Assembly (NCBI GenBank): GCA_937991965.1
Contig: CALKLP010000040.1
Span: 1-60,527, forward strand
Source: an uncultured Verrucomicrobiales bacterium
GTDB taxonomy: Bacteria; Verrucomicrobiota; Verrucomicrobiia; Verrucomicrobiales; Akkermansiaceae
Length of the DNA stretch: 60,527 nt
Reading direction: 5' to 3'
Of this stretch, positions 1 to 9,255 are shown one piece after another. The notes beneath the pieces were generated by a model. That model ran no database searches. It was given only the letters and a program-made list of their open reading frames with translations, and was not told the origin of the DNA. Position 1 is the first letter of the stretch. Each line of letters opens with the position of its first letter. The position numbers were made by a program, and so were the translations under genes.

Positions 1-72
1 ACCAATATCAACCCAAACTTAAGCCTTGCTTAATCAGGTCATCTATCAAAACTGGTGATTCCAAATGGAACT

Positions 73-702
73 ATGAAATATCCTGCACTTATTTTTGATT
101 TTGATGGGACGATCGCCGATACGCTTTCGGAGGCTGCCGACATCTATAATATTCTCGCTAAAGAGCATGGATATAAACAAGTCCAAGCACAAGAGATCCC
201 CGCGTTGCGCCACTGCAGCGTGAAAAAACTAACCAAAGAGCTAGGAGTTTCAAAGCTGCGCTTGCCGTTCTTGTTAAACAAAGGCCGTAAGCTGTTGAAG
301 AAACGGATTCACAAGCTTTCGCCGATCGAAGGAATGATCGAGACCATGCAGGAACTGCGCAAGAATGCGAACAACTTTGGCATCCTGACCTCAAACTCGA
401 CCGAGAATGTTGAGCTCTTCCTTGATAATAACGGAATCAGAGACCTCTTCACCTTTATTAGTTCTACTTCGAAGCTAGGCGGGAAGTCCAAGCACATTAA
501 CTCGATTTCACGAACATTTTCGATTAACAAACGAGACATGCTTTACATCGGAGATGAGATTCGTGATATTAAGGCTTCGCAAAAAGCAGGCATCGCCATT
601 GCCGCCGCCTCATGGGGTTTTAACTCTAAGGAGTCGCTTGAAATTGCGCGACCAACATACCTCATCGAGAAGCCAAGCGAACTGTTAAAAATCGCATTGT
701 AA
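73..702 (+). CDS. HAD-family phosphatase, phosphoglycolate phosphatase-like
   Basis: Cytoplasmic haloacid-dehalogenase phosphatase of about 209 residues. Motif I DFDGT lies at residues 9-13 (nucleophile Asp9, general acid Asp11). Motif II is TSNS near residue 107, the conserved Lys is in GGKSKH near 140, and motif IV is YIGDEIRD near 160, so all catalytic elements are present. An alpha-helical cap sits between motifs I and II, as in the Gph subfamily. A GTG at 55 could add six residues, but the ATG at 73 places motif I at the usual distance from the N-terminus. Substrate cannot be read from sequence; phosphoglycolate or another small phosphomonoester is the family guess. The next gene starts 41 bp downstream on the same strand. 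Confidence 0.88.
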   Translation: MKYPALIFDFDGTIADTLSEAADIYNILAKEHGYKQVQAQEIPALRHCSVKKLTKELGVSKLRLPFLLNKGRKLLKKRIHKLSPIEGMIETMQELRKNANNFGILTSNSTENVELFLDNNGIRDLFTFISSTSKLGGKSKHINSISRTFSINKRDMLYIGDEIRDIKASQKAGIAIAAASWGFNSKESLEIARPTYLIEKPSELLKIAL

Positions 703-743
703 TCCACATTCTCTTCATTTAAGTAAAAATACCCAAAAATCTC

Positions 744-1982
744 ATGGATCAAGAAACGCCAAAACATACGCCGACTAAACAAATAGTACAAGAACCCGTA
801 AGTCCTCCTCAACAAGCGACAATTCACTATGCCCAGCCTGCACCAGTAGCGCAGCCTGCGCGACAATCTGATGTCTCTAAGTTACTCATTGTTTTAATTT
901 TTCTGCTTCTAATGGTTGCCGCAGGGATTCTCTTTTTTAACCTCGGTAAAAACCCTAAAAGCGGATTAGGCTTTGATCCTGAGCTAGAATCTCTCCGTAA
1001 CCAACTCCAGCAAAAGCGTGGATCGCTTGGCGTTGCAGGCACTGGCTCTAGTGGTTTATCTGCAGAAGGCTTAGCAGGACGTATTTCTGATGATGCCATT
1101 ACACTAAGCGACCTTCTAGGGAAGTACTCGAACAGCCTTTCCGTAAAAGATGGGCTCGTGGCACAGAAGCAATCCGAAATTGATAACCTGAATAGACTGA
1201 ACAGTTCGCTTTCCGATCAACTTCTTAACTTGAAAAAGCAACTCCAAGATTCCGACCTGAATTCGGCACTTAAGGCCAAGCTTGAAAATGATCTTGCGGA
1301 CACGAAACGCCTGTTAGCTGCGGCGAATGAGGAGATCGCTCGTCTGAATGCTCAATTTAGAGAGATGCCTGACGCGCTTGCCTATCAGAGCACTTTGGAG
1401 CAACTGGAACGCCTTCGCGCTCAGATTAATGCGGCCCCAAGCCAGTCTGAGTTAATTCGCTTGGAGGAAGAAAATCGTAGACTGCGTGAAGAACTGATGG
1501 CCTTGAAAACGAAGTCGAACCGTAGTCGTCTCTTTGCGGAAAATGCTGATATGCTGAGCCCGAATGGTCAGCGCCTCTATGCTAGGTTAGCTGCTCTGGA
1601 GGGAAGCACGAACAATGAACGCCTTCAAGTCTATCAAGATATTAAAAATGAACTCAATGCGCGAGTGGTTGATTCGGTTAATTTCGCTTCTGGTTCCTCT
1701 ACAGTGAATGCGGAGAAATCTTCTGTGATCCAGAAGAGCCTTCTTTCTACCTCAAGCACCGCAGAATACCTTATTGTTGGTTATGCATCTAAGTCAGGAG
1801 ATGCGGCACTAAACCGTGAATTGTCAGCTAAGCGAGCTACATCCGTAGCCACTCTCACTGATATTCAGCGCGGAGCCACACAAACGGTCAAAGCGGTCTT
1901 CCTTGGCCAAACAAATCGCTTTTCCACCACCAATGATTTCTCAAATCAAATATGTGAAATTTGGGAAATTATTCCTGAGTAA
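744..1982 (+). CDS. Membrane-anchored coiled-coil protein with OmpA-like C-terminal domain
   Basis: A 412-residue protein with a Pro/Gln-rich cytoplasmic N-terminus and one transmembrane helix at about residues 46-67 (LLIVLIFLLLMVAAGILFF). A long heptad-rich coiled coil follows (about 120-260, rich in Leu, Gln, Asn, Glu). The C-terminal domain of about 100 residues resembles the OmpA/MotB peptidoglycan-binding fold: VNFASGSSTVNAE is followed by YLIVGYASKSGDAALNRELS and AKRATSV, matching the strand, the G-x-(A/T) turn and the (N/R)xxLSxxRA helix. The OmpA signature Asp/Arg pair is only partly conserved. Likely an inner-membrane protein spanning the periplasm to contact the wall. The function is not known; the OmpA-like assignment is by pattern only. 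Confidence 0.75.
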   Translation: MDQETPKHTPTKQIVQEPVSPPQQATIHYAQPAPVAQPARQSDVSKLLIVLIFLLLMVAAGILFFNLGKNPKSGLGFDPELESLRNQLQQKRGSLGVAGTGSSGLSAEGLAGRISDDAITLSDLLGKYSNSLSVKDGLVAQKQSEIDNLNRLNSSLSDQLLNLKKQLQDSDLNSALKAKLENDLADTKRLLAAANEEIARLNAQFREMPDALAYQSTLEQLERLRAQINAAPSQSELIRLEEENRRLREELMALKTKSNRSRLFAENADMLSPNGQRLYARLAALEGSTNNERLQVYQDIKNELNARVVDSVNFASGSSTVNAEKSSVIQKSLLSTSSTAEYLIVGYASKSGDAALNRELSAKRATSVATLTDIQRGATQTVKAVFLGQTNRFSTTNDFSNQICEIWEIIPE

Positions 1983-2018
1983 ATTCCAGTAGAAGTAACA
2001 TTTTCAACAGATAAAATT

Positions 2019-2894
2019 ATGTCTCAAAAAGTATGGTTAGACGGCGAGCTAGTAGATGAAAGCGAGGCAAAGATCTCAGTTTTCGATCACGGCTTATTGT
2101 ATGGTGATGGAATTTTCGAGGGTATTCGCTTCTACAGCGGACGTGTGTTTCGTCTAGAAGAGCATATCGAAAGGCTCTTTGACTCCGCGAAAGCGATTCT
2201 GATGAAGACCCCTTGGTCGATCGAAGAGGTCTGCCAAGCAACGGTTGATACCTGTAAGGCAAACGGACTAACAGATGGTTATGTTCGCTTAGTCATTACT
2301 CGCGGCACTGGCCCACTAGGTCTTAATCCGCATCAGTGTCCGACGCCCTCTATGTTTATCATCGCGTCTGGGATCACGCTCTATCCAGATTCTTGTTATG
2401 AGAACGGCTTAGAGGTGGTCACGTGTTCTACGCGTCGTCCTGCACCTGCAGCGCTCAGCCCACAGGTGAAGTCGCTAAACTACCTTAACAATGTCATGGC
2501 CAAGGTCGAGGCAATCAAGGCGGGGGCCCAAGAAGGCCTGATGTTGAACGAACAAGGGTATGTCGCGGAATGCACAGGGGATAATATTTTTGTTATCAAG
2601 AAAGGGAAAATCAGCACTCCTCCTGTCTCAGACGGGTCGCTAGATGGCATCACACGCCAAGTCATCTTCGAACTCGCAGAAGAGCTCGGCTATGAGTTGC
2701 GTGAGCGCACCATGACGCGTTATGACCTCTATACGGCGGATGAAATCTTCCTCACAGGAACGGCTGCAGAAGTGATTCCGATGGTTAAGCTTGATGAGCG
2801 CGAGATCGGTGACGGAAAACCAGGTGTGATTTCACAAAAGATGATCACCGCCTTCCGTAAGCTCGCTAATAGTGAAGGTCGCGAGATTGTTTAA
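2019..2894 (+). CDS. ilvE: Branched-chain amino acid aminotransferase
   Basis: Fold-type IV PLP aminotransferase of 291 residues, a typical length for IlvE. It interconverts Leu, Ile and Val with their 2-oxo acids. The N-terminal signature GDGIFEGIRFYSGRVFRLEE is present near residues 31-50, the PLP lysine is in VKSLNYLNN near residue 157, and the cofactor-phosphate loop is in GYVAECTGDNIF. D-amino acid aminotransferase is a related alternative, but the FEGIR motif favours IlvE. leuB (7415-8518) is also in this window but not adjacent. The 3' end overlaps the convergent sppA by 4 bp. There is no Shine-Dalgarno sequence before the ATG. Confidence 0.93.
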   Translation: MSQKVWLDGELVDESEAKISVFDHGLLYGDGIFEGIRFYSGRVFRLEEHIERLFDSAKAILMKTPWSIEEVCQATVDTCKANGLTDGYVRLVITRGTGPLGLNPHQCPTPSMFIIASGITLYPDSCYENGLEVVTCSTRRPAPAALSPQVKSLNYLNNVMAKVEAIKAGAQEGLMLNEQGYVAECTGDNIFVIKKGKISTPPVSDGSLDGITRQVIFELAEELGYELRERTMTRYDLYTADEIFLTGTAAEVIPMVKLDEREIGDGKPGVISQKMITAFRKLANSEGREIV

Positions 2895-3937
2895 TATCCC
2901 GGTAAAACCATATAAGGGACAAACGGCTTGAGGTTCTGTGTGAACTGCCCTTGTCCCCAGTCAACCTTGATCGCTTCCGCCTTCTGTGCCTTGACCCCGA
3001 GGATGCTCAGGAAGTCACCGATGCTAGGCTCGGTGTAATACTGGATCACCTTGGCGTCTTCCAGTTCAGCCTGCGCCTTGAGTGCTGAAATCGCATCTTC
3101 GATGTAACCATTCTCGTCCACTAAGCCTACTGTCTTTGCAGTGCTTCCTTGGAAAATACGGCCATCAGCAATTCCGTTCTTGAGCGTTTCCATGGGAATT
3201 TCACGAGCCTCTGAGACAATCCCAGCGAATTTCTCATACATCTCATTGACGAGGTCCTGAATATACGCGCGCTCATCCTCTCGCATTTCACGCGCCATAC
3301 TCATGGTGTCTTTAAAGGCTCCTGACTTAAAGGTCTGATCTTTCACTCCGATTTTATCGAACATATTCTTCGCGTTTACGCCCCCGATGATAACCCCGAT
3401 GCTCCCCGTGATCGAGGTCTCATTCGCCACGATCACATCTGCGGCACACGCGATGTAATACCCACCTGATGCGGCGACGGTATCCATATACGCCACGATG
3501 GGGCGTCCAGTGTCGGAAAACTTCTTGGCGGCATGGTAAATCTTGTCTGAAGCGGTGACTTCACCACCCGGAGTGTTGAGGTAGAGTAGAAGTCCCTTCA
3601 CCGATTTATCCTCTGTTGCTTGTTCGATTTCACTGATTGCGGTGTCTGCCATCGATGGCTGGTAAGAAGAGTGTTGCCCCGTAATCATTCCTTCAATCGA
3701 GACCATTGCTAGTTTCCCATCGGGAGCATCATCTTGGTAATAAACCGTCTCGGTGAAATCATCACTGCCAGATATATTGAAGCTGCTTGCAGAGGAGGAG
3801 GCCTTACCTAACGCCCCAATCATCATTGTGCATCCTCCAAAGAAAATTACCATCATCCCTAGAATAAGCCAGACTATCCACCAAGGTTGACTTTTTTTAG
3901 CGGAGACTATGTGTTGTTCGGAAATACCATTCGACAT
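2891..3937 (-). CDS. sppA: Signal peptide peptidase SppA, single-domain type
   Basis: A 348-residue membrane-anchored serine protease of the S49 family that degrades cleaved signal peptides. One N-terminal transmembrane helix (about 18-42, WWIVWLILGMMVIFFGG) is followed by the ClpP-like domain. The nucleophile Ser is in TVAASGGYYIA and the general-base Lys is in FKSGAFKDTMS, so both members of the Ser-Lys dyad are present. The size matches the short Bacillus-type enzyme rather than the duplicated E. coli enzyme. It is convergent with ilvE, whose stop codon overlaps its own. Confidence 0.92.
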   Translation of the reverse strand: MSNGISEQHIVSAKKSQPWWIVWLILGMMVIFFGGCTMMIGALGKASSSASSFNISGSDDFTETVYYQDDAPDGKLAMVSIEGMITGQHSSYQPSMADTAISEIEQATEDKSVKGLLLYLNTPGGEVTASDKIYHAAKKFSDTGRPIVAYMDTVAASGGYYIACAADVIVANETSITGSIGVIIGGVNAKNMFDKIGVKDQTFKSGAFKDTMSMAREMREDERAYIQDLVNEMYEKFAGIVSEAREIPMETLKNGIADGRIFQGSTAKTVGLVDENGYIEDAISALKAQAELEDAKVIQYYTEPSIGDFLSILGVKAQKAEAIKVDWGQGQFTQNLKPFVPYMVLPGY

Positions 3938-4022
3938 AGTGTGAAGTTGAAATAAACCCGCACTTTTTCAAGTTTATTCTAATACCAATGGGCAAATGCA
4001 TCTGGATGTTTAGAAAAGGTTT

Positions 4023-4039
4023 TCGCTTCAACGAAGCGA
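4023..4039 (-). terminator. Short hairpin after the nucleotidyltransferase gene
   Basis: Perfect 7-bp inverted repeat TCGCTTC/GAAGCGA with a 3-nt loop, 11 bp beyond the stop codon of the minus-strand gene that ends at 4050. On that strand it is followed by AAACC and TTTTC rather than a clean U-run, so it is a weak intrinsic terminator at best. Confidence 0.35.
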
Positions 4040-4049
4040 GAGGTAGGCA

Positions 4050-5009
4050 CTAGTGATCTAAGCCATCAATGGTCGCACCTGGTGTGACGTCAGAGAAGAT
4101 AATGCTGTTTGAAATTTTTGCGCCTGCTCCGATTTTAGCCCCATTCCAAACAACCGAGTTTTCGATGCTAGCATTTTCACCGACTACGACTTCTCTTGAT
4201 ATCCATGAGGTTTCCAGTTTTGCGGATTCGGCAACCACTGCTGAGGGGTTAACCTCCTTGATGTTCTCTGGGCGCATCTTGTCACTGGCATGAGCCTCTA
4301 AATACATCTCTCTGGTGCCTAAATCAAACCACTCTCCAGCATCAACAACTACCGCTCCGAGTTTCCCTTCTTTAGCGAGATCGAGAAAAACACGAATGAT
4401 TGATTCTTTCTTGTTGGGTTCTAGGCGATCGAGGAGTTTTCCCTTGATGGCATAAATCCCCGTGAACTGGTGCGTTCCTTCACCTTTTCCGAGCTTGTTG
4501 TGGATATCGATTACGGTGTGCTTATCGATCGCGATGTGCTTGGATGGGCCGTTATTGCGTAAGATCAGTGTAGCCTCATACTCCCCCTTATTGTGAAGTT
4601 GTACTAGAGAGGTCAATGGAATAGAGCAGTAAATATCACCATTGTAGACCAGAACATCGTCATCTCCAATCCAGCTTCCAATGTTACAAATGCCACCACC
4701 TGTTTCGAGTAATTCAGGCTCGTTAAAGAGAGAGACCGTGGCTTCCTTGTAGAGGCTAGAACGGCTTTCGATTCCGTTTTTCCCGACATAAGTCACGCCT
4801 CCAGCTTTCGGGAAATACTCTTCCCAAGTCTCTGCTAAGTGGTGCGTGTTGATCGCGATATCACGAATACCAAGTTCGAGTGCGCGATCCATAGCGTATT
4901 GCACCATCGGCTTATGAAAAAGAGGGATGAGAGGCTTAGGTCGCACGTTTGTGAGTGGACGCAAGCGAGTTCCTAAACCCGCTCCTAAGATAAATGCTTT
5001 GGTGATCAT
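4050..5009 (-). CDS. NDP-sugar pyrophosphorylase, mannose-1-phosphate guanylyltransferase-like
   Basis: A 319-residue nucleotidyltransferase. The N-terminal signature ILGAGLGTRLRPLTNVRPKP (about residues 7-26) is the nucleotide-binding G-x-G-T-R-L-R-P-L-T loop plus the conserved Lys-Pro. VYNGDIYC near 120 holds the metal-binding Asp. The C-terminal 60 residues carry hexapeptide-like repeats (VVVGENASIENSVVWNGAKI, then GAGAKISNSII) that would form a left-handed beta-helix. It makes an NDP-sugar from a hexose-1-phosphate. GDP-mannose is the commonest product of this subgroup, but dTDP-glucose or NDP-MurNAc (MurU-like) cannot be excluded. It stands alone, 52 bp downstream of purU on the same strand. 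Confidence 0.82.
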   Translation of the reverse strand: MITKAFILGAGLGTRLRPLTNVRPKPLIPLFHKPMVQYAMDRALELGIRDIAINTHHLAETWEEYFPKAGGVTYVGKNGIESRSSLYKEATVSLFNEPELLETGGGICNIGSWIGDDDVLVYNGDIYCSIPLTSLVQLHNKGEYEATLILRNNGPSKHIAIDKHTVIDIHNKLGKGEGTHQFTGIYAIKGKLLDRLEPNKKESIIRVFLDLAKEGKLGAVVVDAGEWFDLGTREMYLEAHASDKMRPENIKEVNPSAVVAESAKLETSWISREVVVGENASIENSVVWNGAKIGAGAKISNSIIFSDVTPGATIDGLDH

Positions 5010-5061
5010 TTCTGATTATGGTCTTAGAATTTAATGAATTCCCAGAGGAATTTCTAAGTTT

Positions 5062-5928
5062 TTAGTCGGAGAAAACAATGGCACGATTTCCATCGATGAT
5101 TGTGCGGTCATACACATGGTAGCGAATACCTCTTGCGAGTGCCGCGCGTTCACAATCACGTCCCATACGGGTGAGATCATGGACGTTATGGAAGTGTTGC
5201 ACGCGAGAAACTTGTTGCTCGATAATGGGCCCTGCATCCAGATCACTGGTGACATAGTGGCAGGTAGCGCCAATGATTTTAACTCCACGGTTATACGCTT
5301 GTCGGTAAGGGTTTGCTCCGATGAACGCCGGGAGGAAACTGTGGTGAATGTTGATGATCTTTCCGGAATAGGCCTCGCAAATCCAAGCCGGCATGATTTG
5401 CATGAAACGGGCGAGAACGATCAAATTCACCTTCTCTTGTTTGAGGATGCTATCAACCTCTGCGAAGGCTTCTTCTTTTGATTGTTCCTTAAAGTCCACG
5501 TAATGAAAGGTCAGCCCTGCTCGCTCCACGACTTCTTTACAGGCTAGTTGATTCCCAATGATGGAAGTGATTTCGATCGGCAGCTCTCCGTTTTGAGCCC
5601 TCCAGATAAGGTCGTTCAGGCAGTGGGAAGTCTTGGTGACGAGAATGGCCGTTCTCGTCTTATGGGGTAAGCGGCGAAAATGCCACTCCGCGGAGATCGA
5701 CTTGGCTAAGACCGCGAACCCTTCTTCCAGTTCATCAACGCTGACGGTGGCCTGCGATGTGTCGACCTCTAGACGAGCAAAAAATTTCCCGTTTACGGCA
5801 TCCGCAAACTGGTTAAACTCAATGACATTCGCATTATAACTAGCGATGTAGTTAGCGATTTTTGACACCAAGCCAGGGGAGTCAGGGCAACTCACTTTCA
5901 GGATCAAGTCTTTACGAGGTTTAGACAT
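5062..5928 (-). CDS. purU: Formyltetrahydrofolate deformylase
   Basis: A 288-residue cytoplasmic enzyme that hydrolyses 10-formyl-THF to formate and THF, supplying formate for purine synthesis and balancing one-carbon pools. An N-terminal ACT domain (about 1-85, beginning LILKVSCPDSPGLVSKIANY) precedes the formyltransferase fold. The latter carries NIHHSFLPAFIGANPYRQAY and GATCHYVTSDLDAGPIIEQ, holding the conserved His and Asp. The longer frame begins at 6009, but the ATG at 5928 is chosen because the extra 27 residues match no PurU sequence I recall and the ACT domain starts immediately after it. No frameshift or truncation is seen. Confidence 0.92.
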   Translation of the reverse strand: MSKPRKDLILKVSCPDSPGLVSKIANYIASYNANVIEFNQFADAVNGKFFARLEVDTSQATVSVDELEEGFAVLAKSISAEWHFRRLPHKTRTAILVTKTSHCLNDLIWRAQNGELPIEITSIIGNQLACKEVVERAGLTFHYVDFKEQSKEEAFAEVDSILKQEKVNLIVLARFMQIMPAWICEAYSGKIINIHHSFLPAFIGANPYRQAYNRGVKIIGATCHYVTSDLDAGPIIEQQVSRVQHFHNVHDLTRMGRDCERAALARGIRYHVYDRTIIDGNRAIVFSD

Positions 5929-6222
5929 ATCAGTTGTTAAGCCAAAAAGGAGAGGGGTTGACAACAAGAAACGAGCGCAGGATTTCGTAATGCACCAGAT
6001 TCTGATCACGCCTTCGTCTCTCGTAAAATTTCGAATATCAGATACTACGTCTTTCCTGATGGTTAAGGGGAGTTAGAGACATTGTCGCCTTATGATTTCT
6101 TCTTGCCCATCTCCGTAAACCCATATAGATACTTATCTTAAGTTCATGATCAATCCTTTACTACCAGCCGAAAAGCAAAGTGTGTATATCAGCACGGGGG
6201 GAGTGATTATTACTGCCTTAAA

Positions 6223-6663
6223 ATGAATACTCGTCCGTCTCCCAACGCAGTAGATCGTAAGGATATTGACCGCTATATTAATTTAGCTGAGTCATTAGGA
6301 CTGCACAGTGTCGCTAACACCACAAAGTGGCAACTATTATTAGATCTCATGCGCAACAGAAGTGGTTGGGTTCCTCTATACAGATTTTGTTGTATAGATT
6401 CAGAATTGTCAGGATGGGATCGTGAATGGTGGTATCATGTTCCAATACCTTTTATTTCAGTTGAATGGCTTGAATTATCTACAACAGAAGAGGTGACAAG
6501 AGGAGCTATGGTCTACTCTAAAGAGATTGATCATTCAGAATGGATCATAAATTTTTTAGAATCAGCAAAATTTGAATTTGATAGAATAGGTTCCAATATT
6601 AGAATATTTGGTTACATCCCCAGAAATTACACAATAAAAGCTACAAAGACAGCTAACAAATAG
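6223..6663 (+). CDS. Orphan AT-rich protein, DUF6678-like
   Basis: A 146-residue soluble protein without signal peptide or membrane segment, Trp-rich, and clearly more AT-rich than its neighbours. Visible blocks are NTTKWQLLLDLM, LSGWDREWWYHV, FISVEWLEL and IRIFGYIPR. From memory this order (N-T-K-W, W-D-x-E-W-x-Y-H, I-E-W-L-E-I, I-x-I-x-G-Y) recalls the uncharacterised DUF6678 family; I could not check this. Members are scattered and horizontally mobile, and an immunity-like role is sometimes suspected, but nothing next to it looks like a toxin. A 15-bp inverted repeat begins 4 bp after the stop. Composition and isolation suggest acquisition by transfer. Confidence 0.6.
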   Translation: MNTRPSPNAVDRKDIDRYINLAESLGLHSVANTTKWQLLLDLMRNRSGWVPLYRFCCIDSELSGWDREWWYHVPIPFISVEWLELSTTEEVTRGAMVYSKEIDHSEWIINFLESAKFEFDRIGSNIRIFGYIPRNYTIKATKTANK

Positions 6664-6666
6664 GTA

Positions 6667-6733
6667 GACTCAAAAATTACCGCCTTACAGTTTTTGGAGA
6701 AATCGGATTTCAACATTACGGTATTTTTGAGTC
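6667..6733. repeat. Long inverted repeat after the DUF6678-like gene
   Basis: GACTCAAAAATTACCG at 6667-6682 and CGGTATTTTTGAGTC at 6719-6733 are reverse complements apart from one inserted T, separated by 36 nt. The loop is too long for an ordinary intrinsic terminator. In addition ATTACCGCCTTA (6676-6687) repeats, with one mismatch, ATTACTGCCTTA at 6209-6220 just before the start codon, so the gene is bracketed by short near-direct repeats. Confidence 0.55.
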
Positions 6734-6798
6734 ACCTTTAACGTCATGACTAATGATAAGAAATTTCAGGGTTATGAGGTATAGATTTCCTGACTTCC

Positions 6799-7410
6799 TT
6801 AAGCGATAATCTGCGTTTCGCCCTCACAAGCTTGAATCAAAAGCTCCATGCCTCTGACCATGGTTTCGAGAGTGAGACTAGGTGTTCCCTCGGGTTTGTT
6901 CGTGGTTTGTGCCGGTAGGTAGGGGAGATGCACAAAACCCGCAGAGATGTGTGGAGAGTGCTGTTCTAAGTAGTGTCTGATGCTGTAGAACAGGTGATTG
7001 CAGACGTAGGTGCCTGCGGAGTTGGAGATTTTGGCAGGGATTTGAGCGGTGGTTACTGACTCTACAATTTCGTAAATCGGGAGGGTCGAGAAGTAGGCCG
7101 CGGGGCCATCGGGGGTGATTGTCTCTCCATGCGGTTGATACCCTGCGTGGTCGGGAATACGAAAGTCATCGATGTTGATCGCCACGCGCTCTGGGGCGAT
7201 GTGGCTGCTGCCTCCATTTTCTCCCAACATGATCACGATGGAAGGGGAGAGTTCCTCGATTTTAGCAATGAGCTGCGCGCTCGCTTGTGTGCAGGCAACG
7301 GGCAACTCAATGGTGTGAAAGCGACCAGCGAGAGCTCTGGTGACTTCTTGAGACGGGTTAATGACCTCTCCCCCAAAGGGTTCAAAGGAGGAGATTAACA
7401 CCGCACTCAT
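6799..7410 (-). CDS. pcp: Pyroglutamyl-peptidase I (peptidase C15)
   Basis: A 203-residue cytoplasmic cysteine peptidase that removes N-terminal pyroglutamate. The N-terminal SSFEPFGGEVINPSQEV block is diagnostic. The catalytic Glu is in PERVAINIDD (near 78), the nucleophile Cys in SAGTYVCNHLFY (near 141) and the His in GFVHLPYLP (near 165). Length is close to the usual 200-215. It lies 4 bp after the leuB stop on the same strand, so the two are almost certainly cotranscribed. There is no Shine-Dalgarno sequence, so translational coupling to leuB is plausible. Confidence 0.92.
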   Translation of the reverse strand: MSAVLISSFEPFGGEVINPSQEVTRALAGRFHTIELPVACTQASAQLIAKIEELSPSIVIMLGENGGSSHIAPERVAINIDDFRIPDHAGYQPHGETITPDGPAAYFSTLPIYEIVESVTTAQIPAKISNSAGTYVCNHLFYSIRHYLEQHSPHISAGFVHLPYLPAQTTNKPEGTPSLTLETMVRGMELLIQACEGETQIIA

Positions 7411-7414
7411 GGGA

Positions 7415-8590
<1,176 letters not shown>

Positions 8591-8694
8591 TTATCAAGTT
8601 GTTTAGGCAGTTTTGCTAAATTTGACGTCCGTATTCTTCAGATTTTTTCATGAAAACTCCTTGAGCATAAGATCCTTTTTGTTAGAGATAGGTT

Positions 8695-9252
8695 ATGGTG
8701 AAACAATTCTCTCTCCTCTGTCTATTCTCGTTCCTCTTTATGGGGTGTACTGATCAACCCTCGGCGATTATCAAACCAAAGGAAAATCCTCGGGTGACGA
8801 TGGCGAAGGAAATTATTGCTCGTTCCGATAAGTTTACCTTTGCGAATTACCACATCAGTGGGGTTAAGGATTCCGCAACGGCGCAGATGAATATCAACGC
8901 AGCAGCTGCTGGTTATGCCTCTAAGCGTAGTGCTTATGGCCGTTCTCCAGGAGGTTACACGTATCTACAAACAAATATGCTAAGTGGAATGTTGAAGCTA
9001 GCAAACATGGGGTATTCGATCCGTGTTTCTGAAATCGCTGGTGGTGAGCACAGCAGCCGCTCCCGTCACTATCTGGGAGTCGCCTATGATGTGACGCACA
9101 TTAATGGTGTGAAAGTCAGCTGGAACAATCCGTTTTACCGTGACTATATGCGTAAGGCGCGTGCTCTTGGCGCCACGGAGGTTCTCGGACCTGGGGACAA
9201 GGGACACTCAGGACATTTACACATTTCTTGGCCTCGTCCGTCTGGACAGTAG
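8695..9252 (+). CDS. Lipoprotein, M15/DD-peptidase-like zinc metallopeptidase
   Basis: A 185-residue exported lipoprotein with signal peptide and lipobox at FLFMGC (Cys18). The C-terminal half carries the Hedgehog/DD-peptidase signature: SRHYLGVAYDV gives zinc ligands His and Asp (SxHxxGxAxD), and GHSGHLHISWP gives the third His in an H-L-H motif. This is typical of M15-type D-Ala-D-Ala or L-Ala-D-Glu peptidases acting on peptidoglycan. The stop is 3 bp before the addB-like start and the gene is on the same strand, so it appears to head that operon. No functional reason for the pairing is evident. Substrate is inferred from the fold only. Confidence 0.8.
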   Translation: MVKQFSLLCLFSFLFMGCTDQPSAIIKPKENPRVTMAKEIIARSDKFTFANYHISGVKDSATAQMNINAAAAGYASKRSAYGRSPGGYTYLQTNMLSGMLKLANMGYSIRVSEIAGGEHSSRSRHYLGVAYDVTHINGVKVSWNNPFYRDYMRKARALGATEVLGPGDKGHSGHLHISWPRPSGQ

Positions 9253-9255
9253 ATC

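Noticed and set aside
6667-6733. Inverted repeat after the DUF6678-like gene as an integron attC site
   Set aside because: The ends lack the RYYYAAC and GTTRRRY core sites, and no integrase or other cassettes are present.
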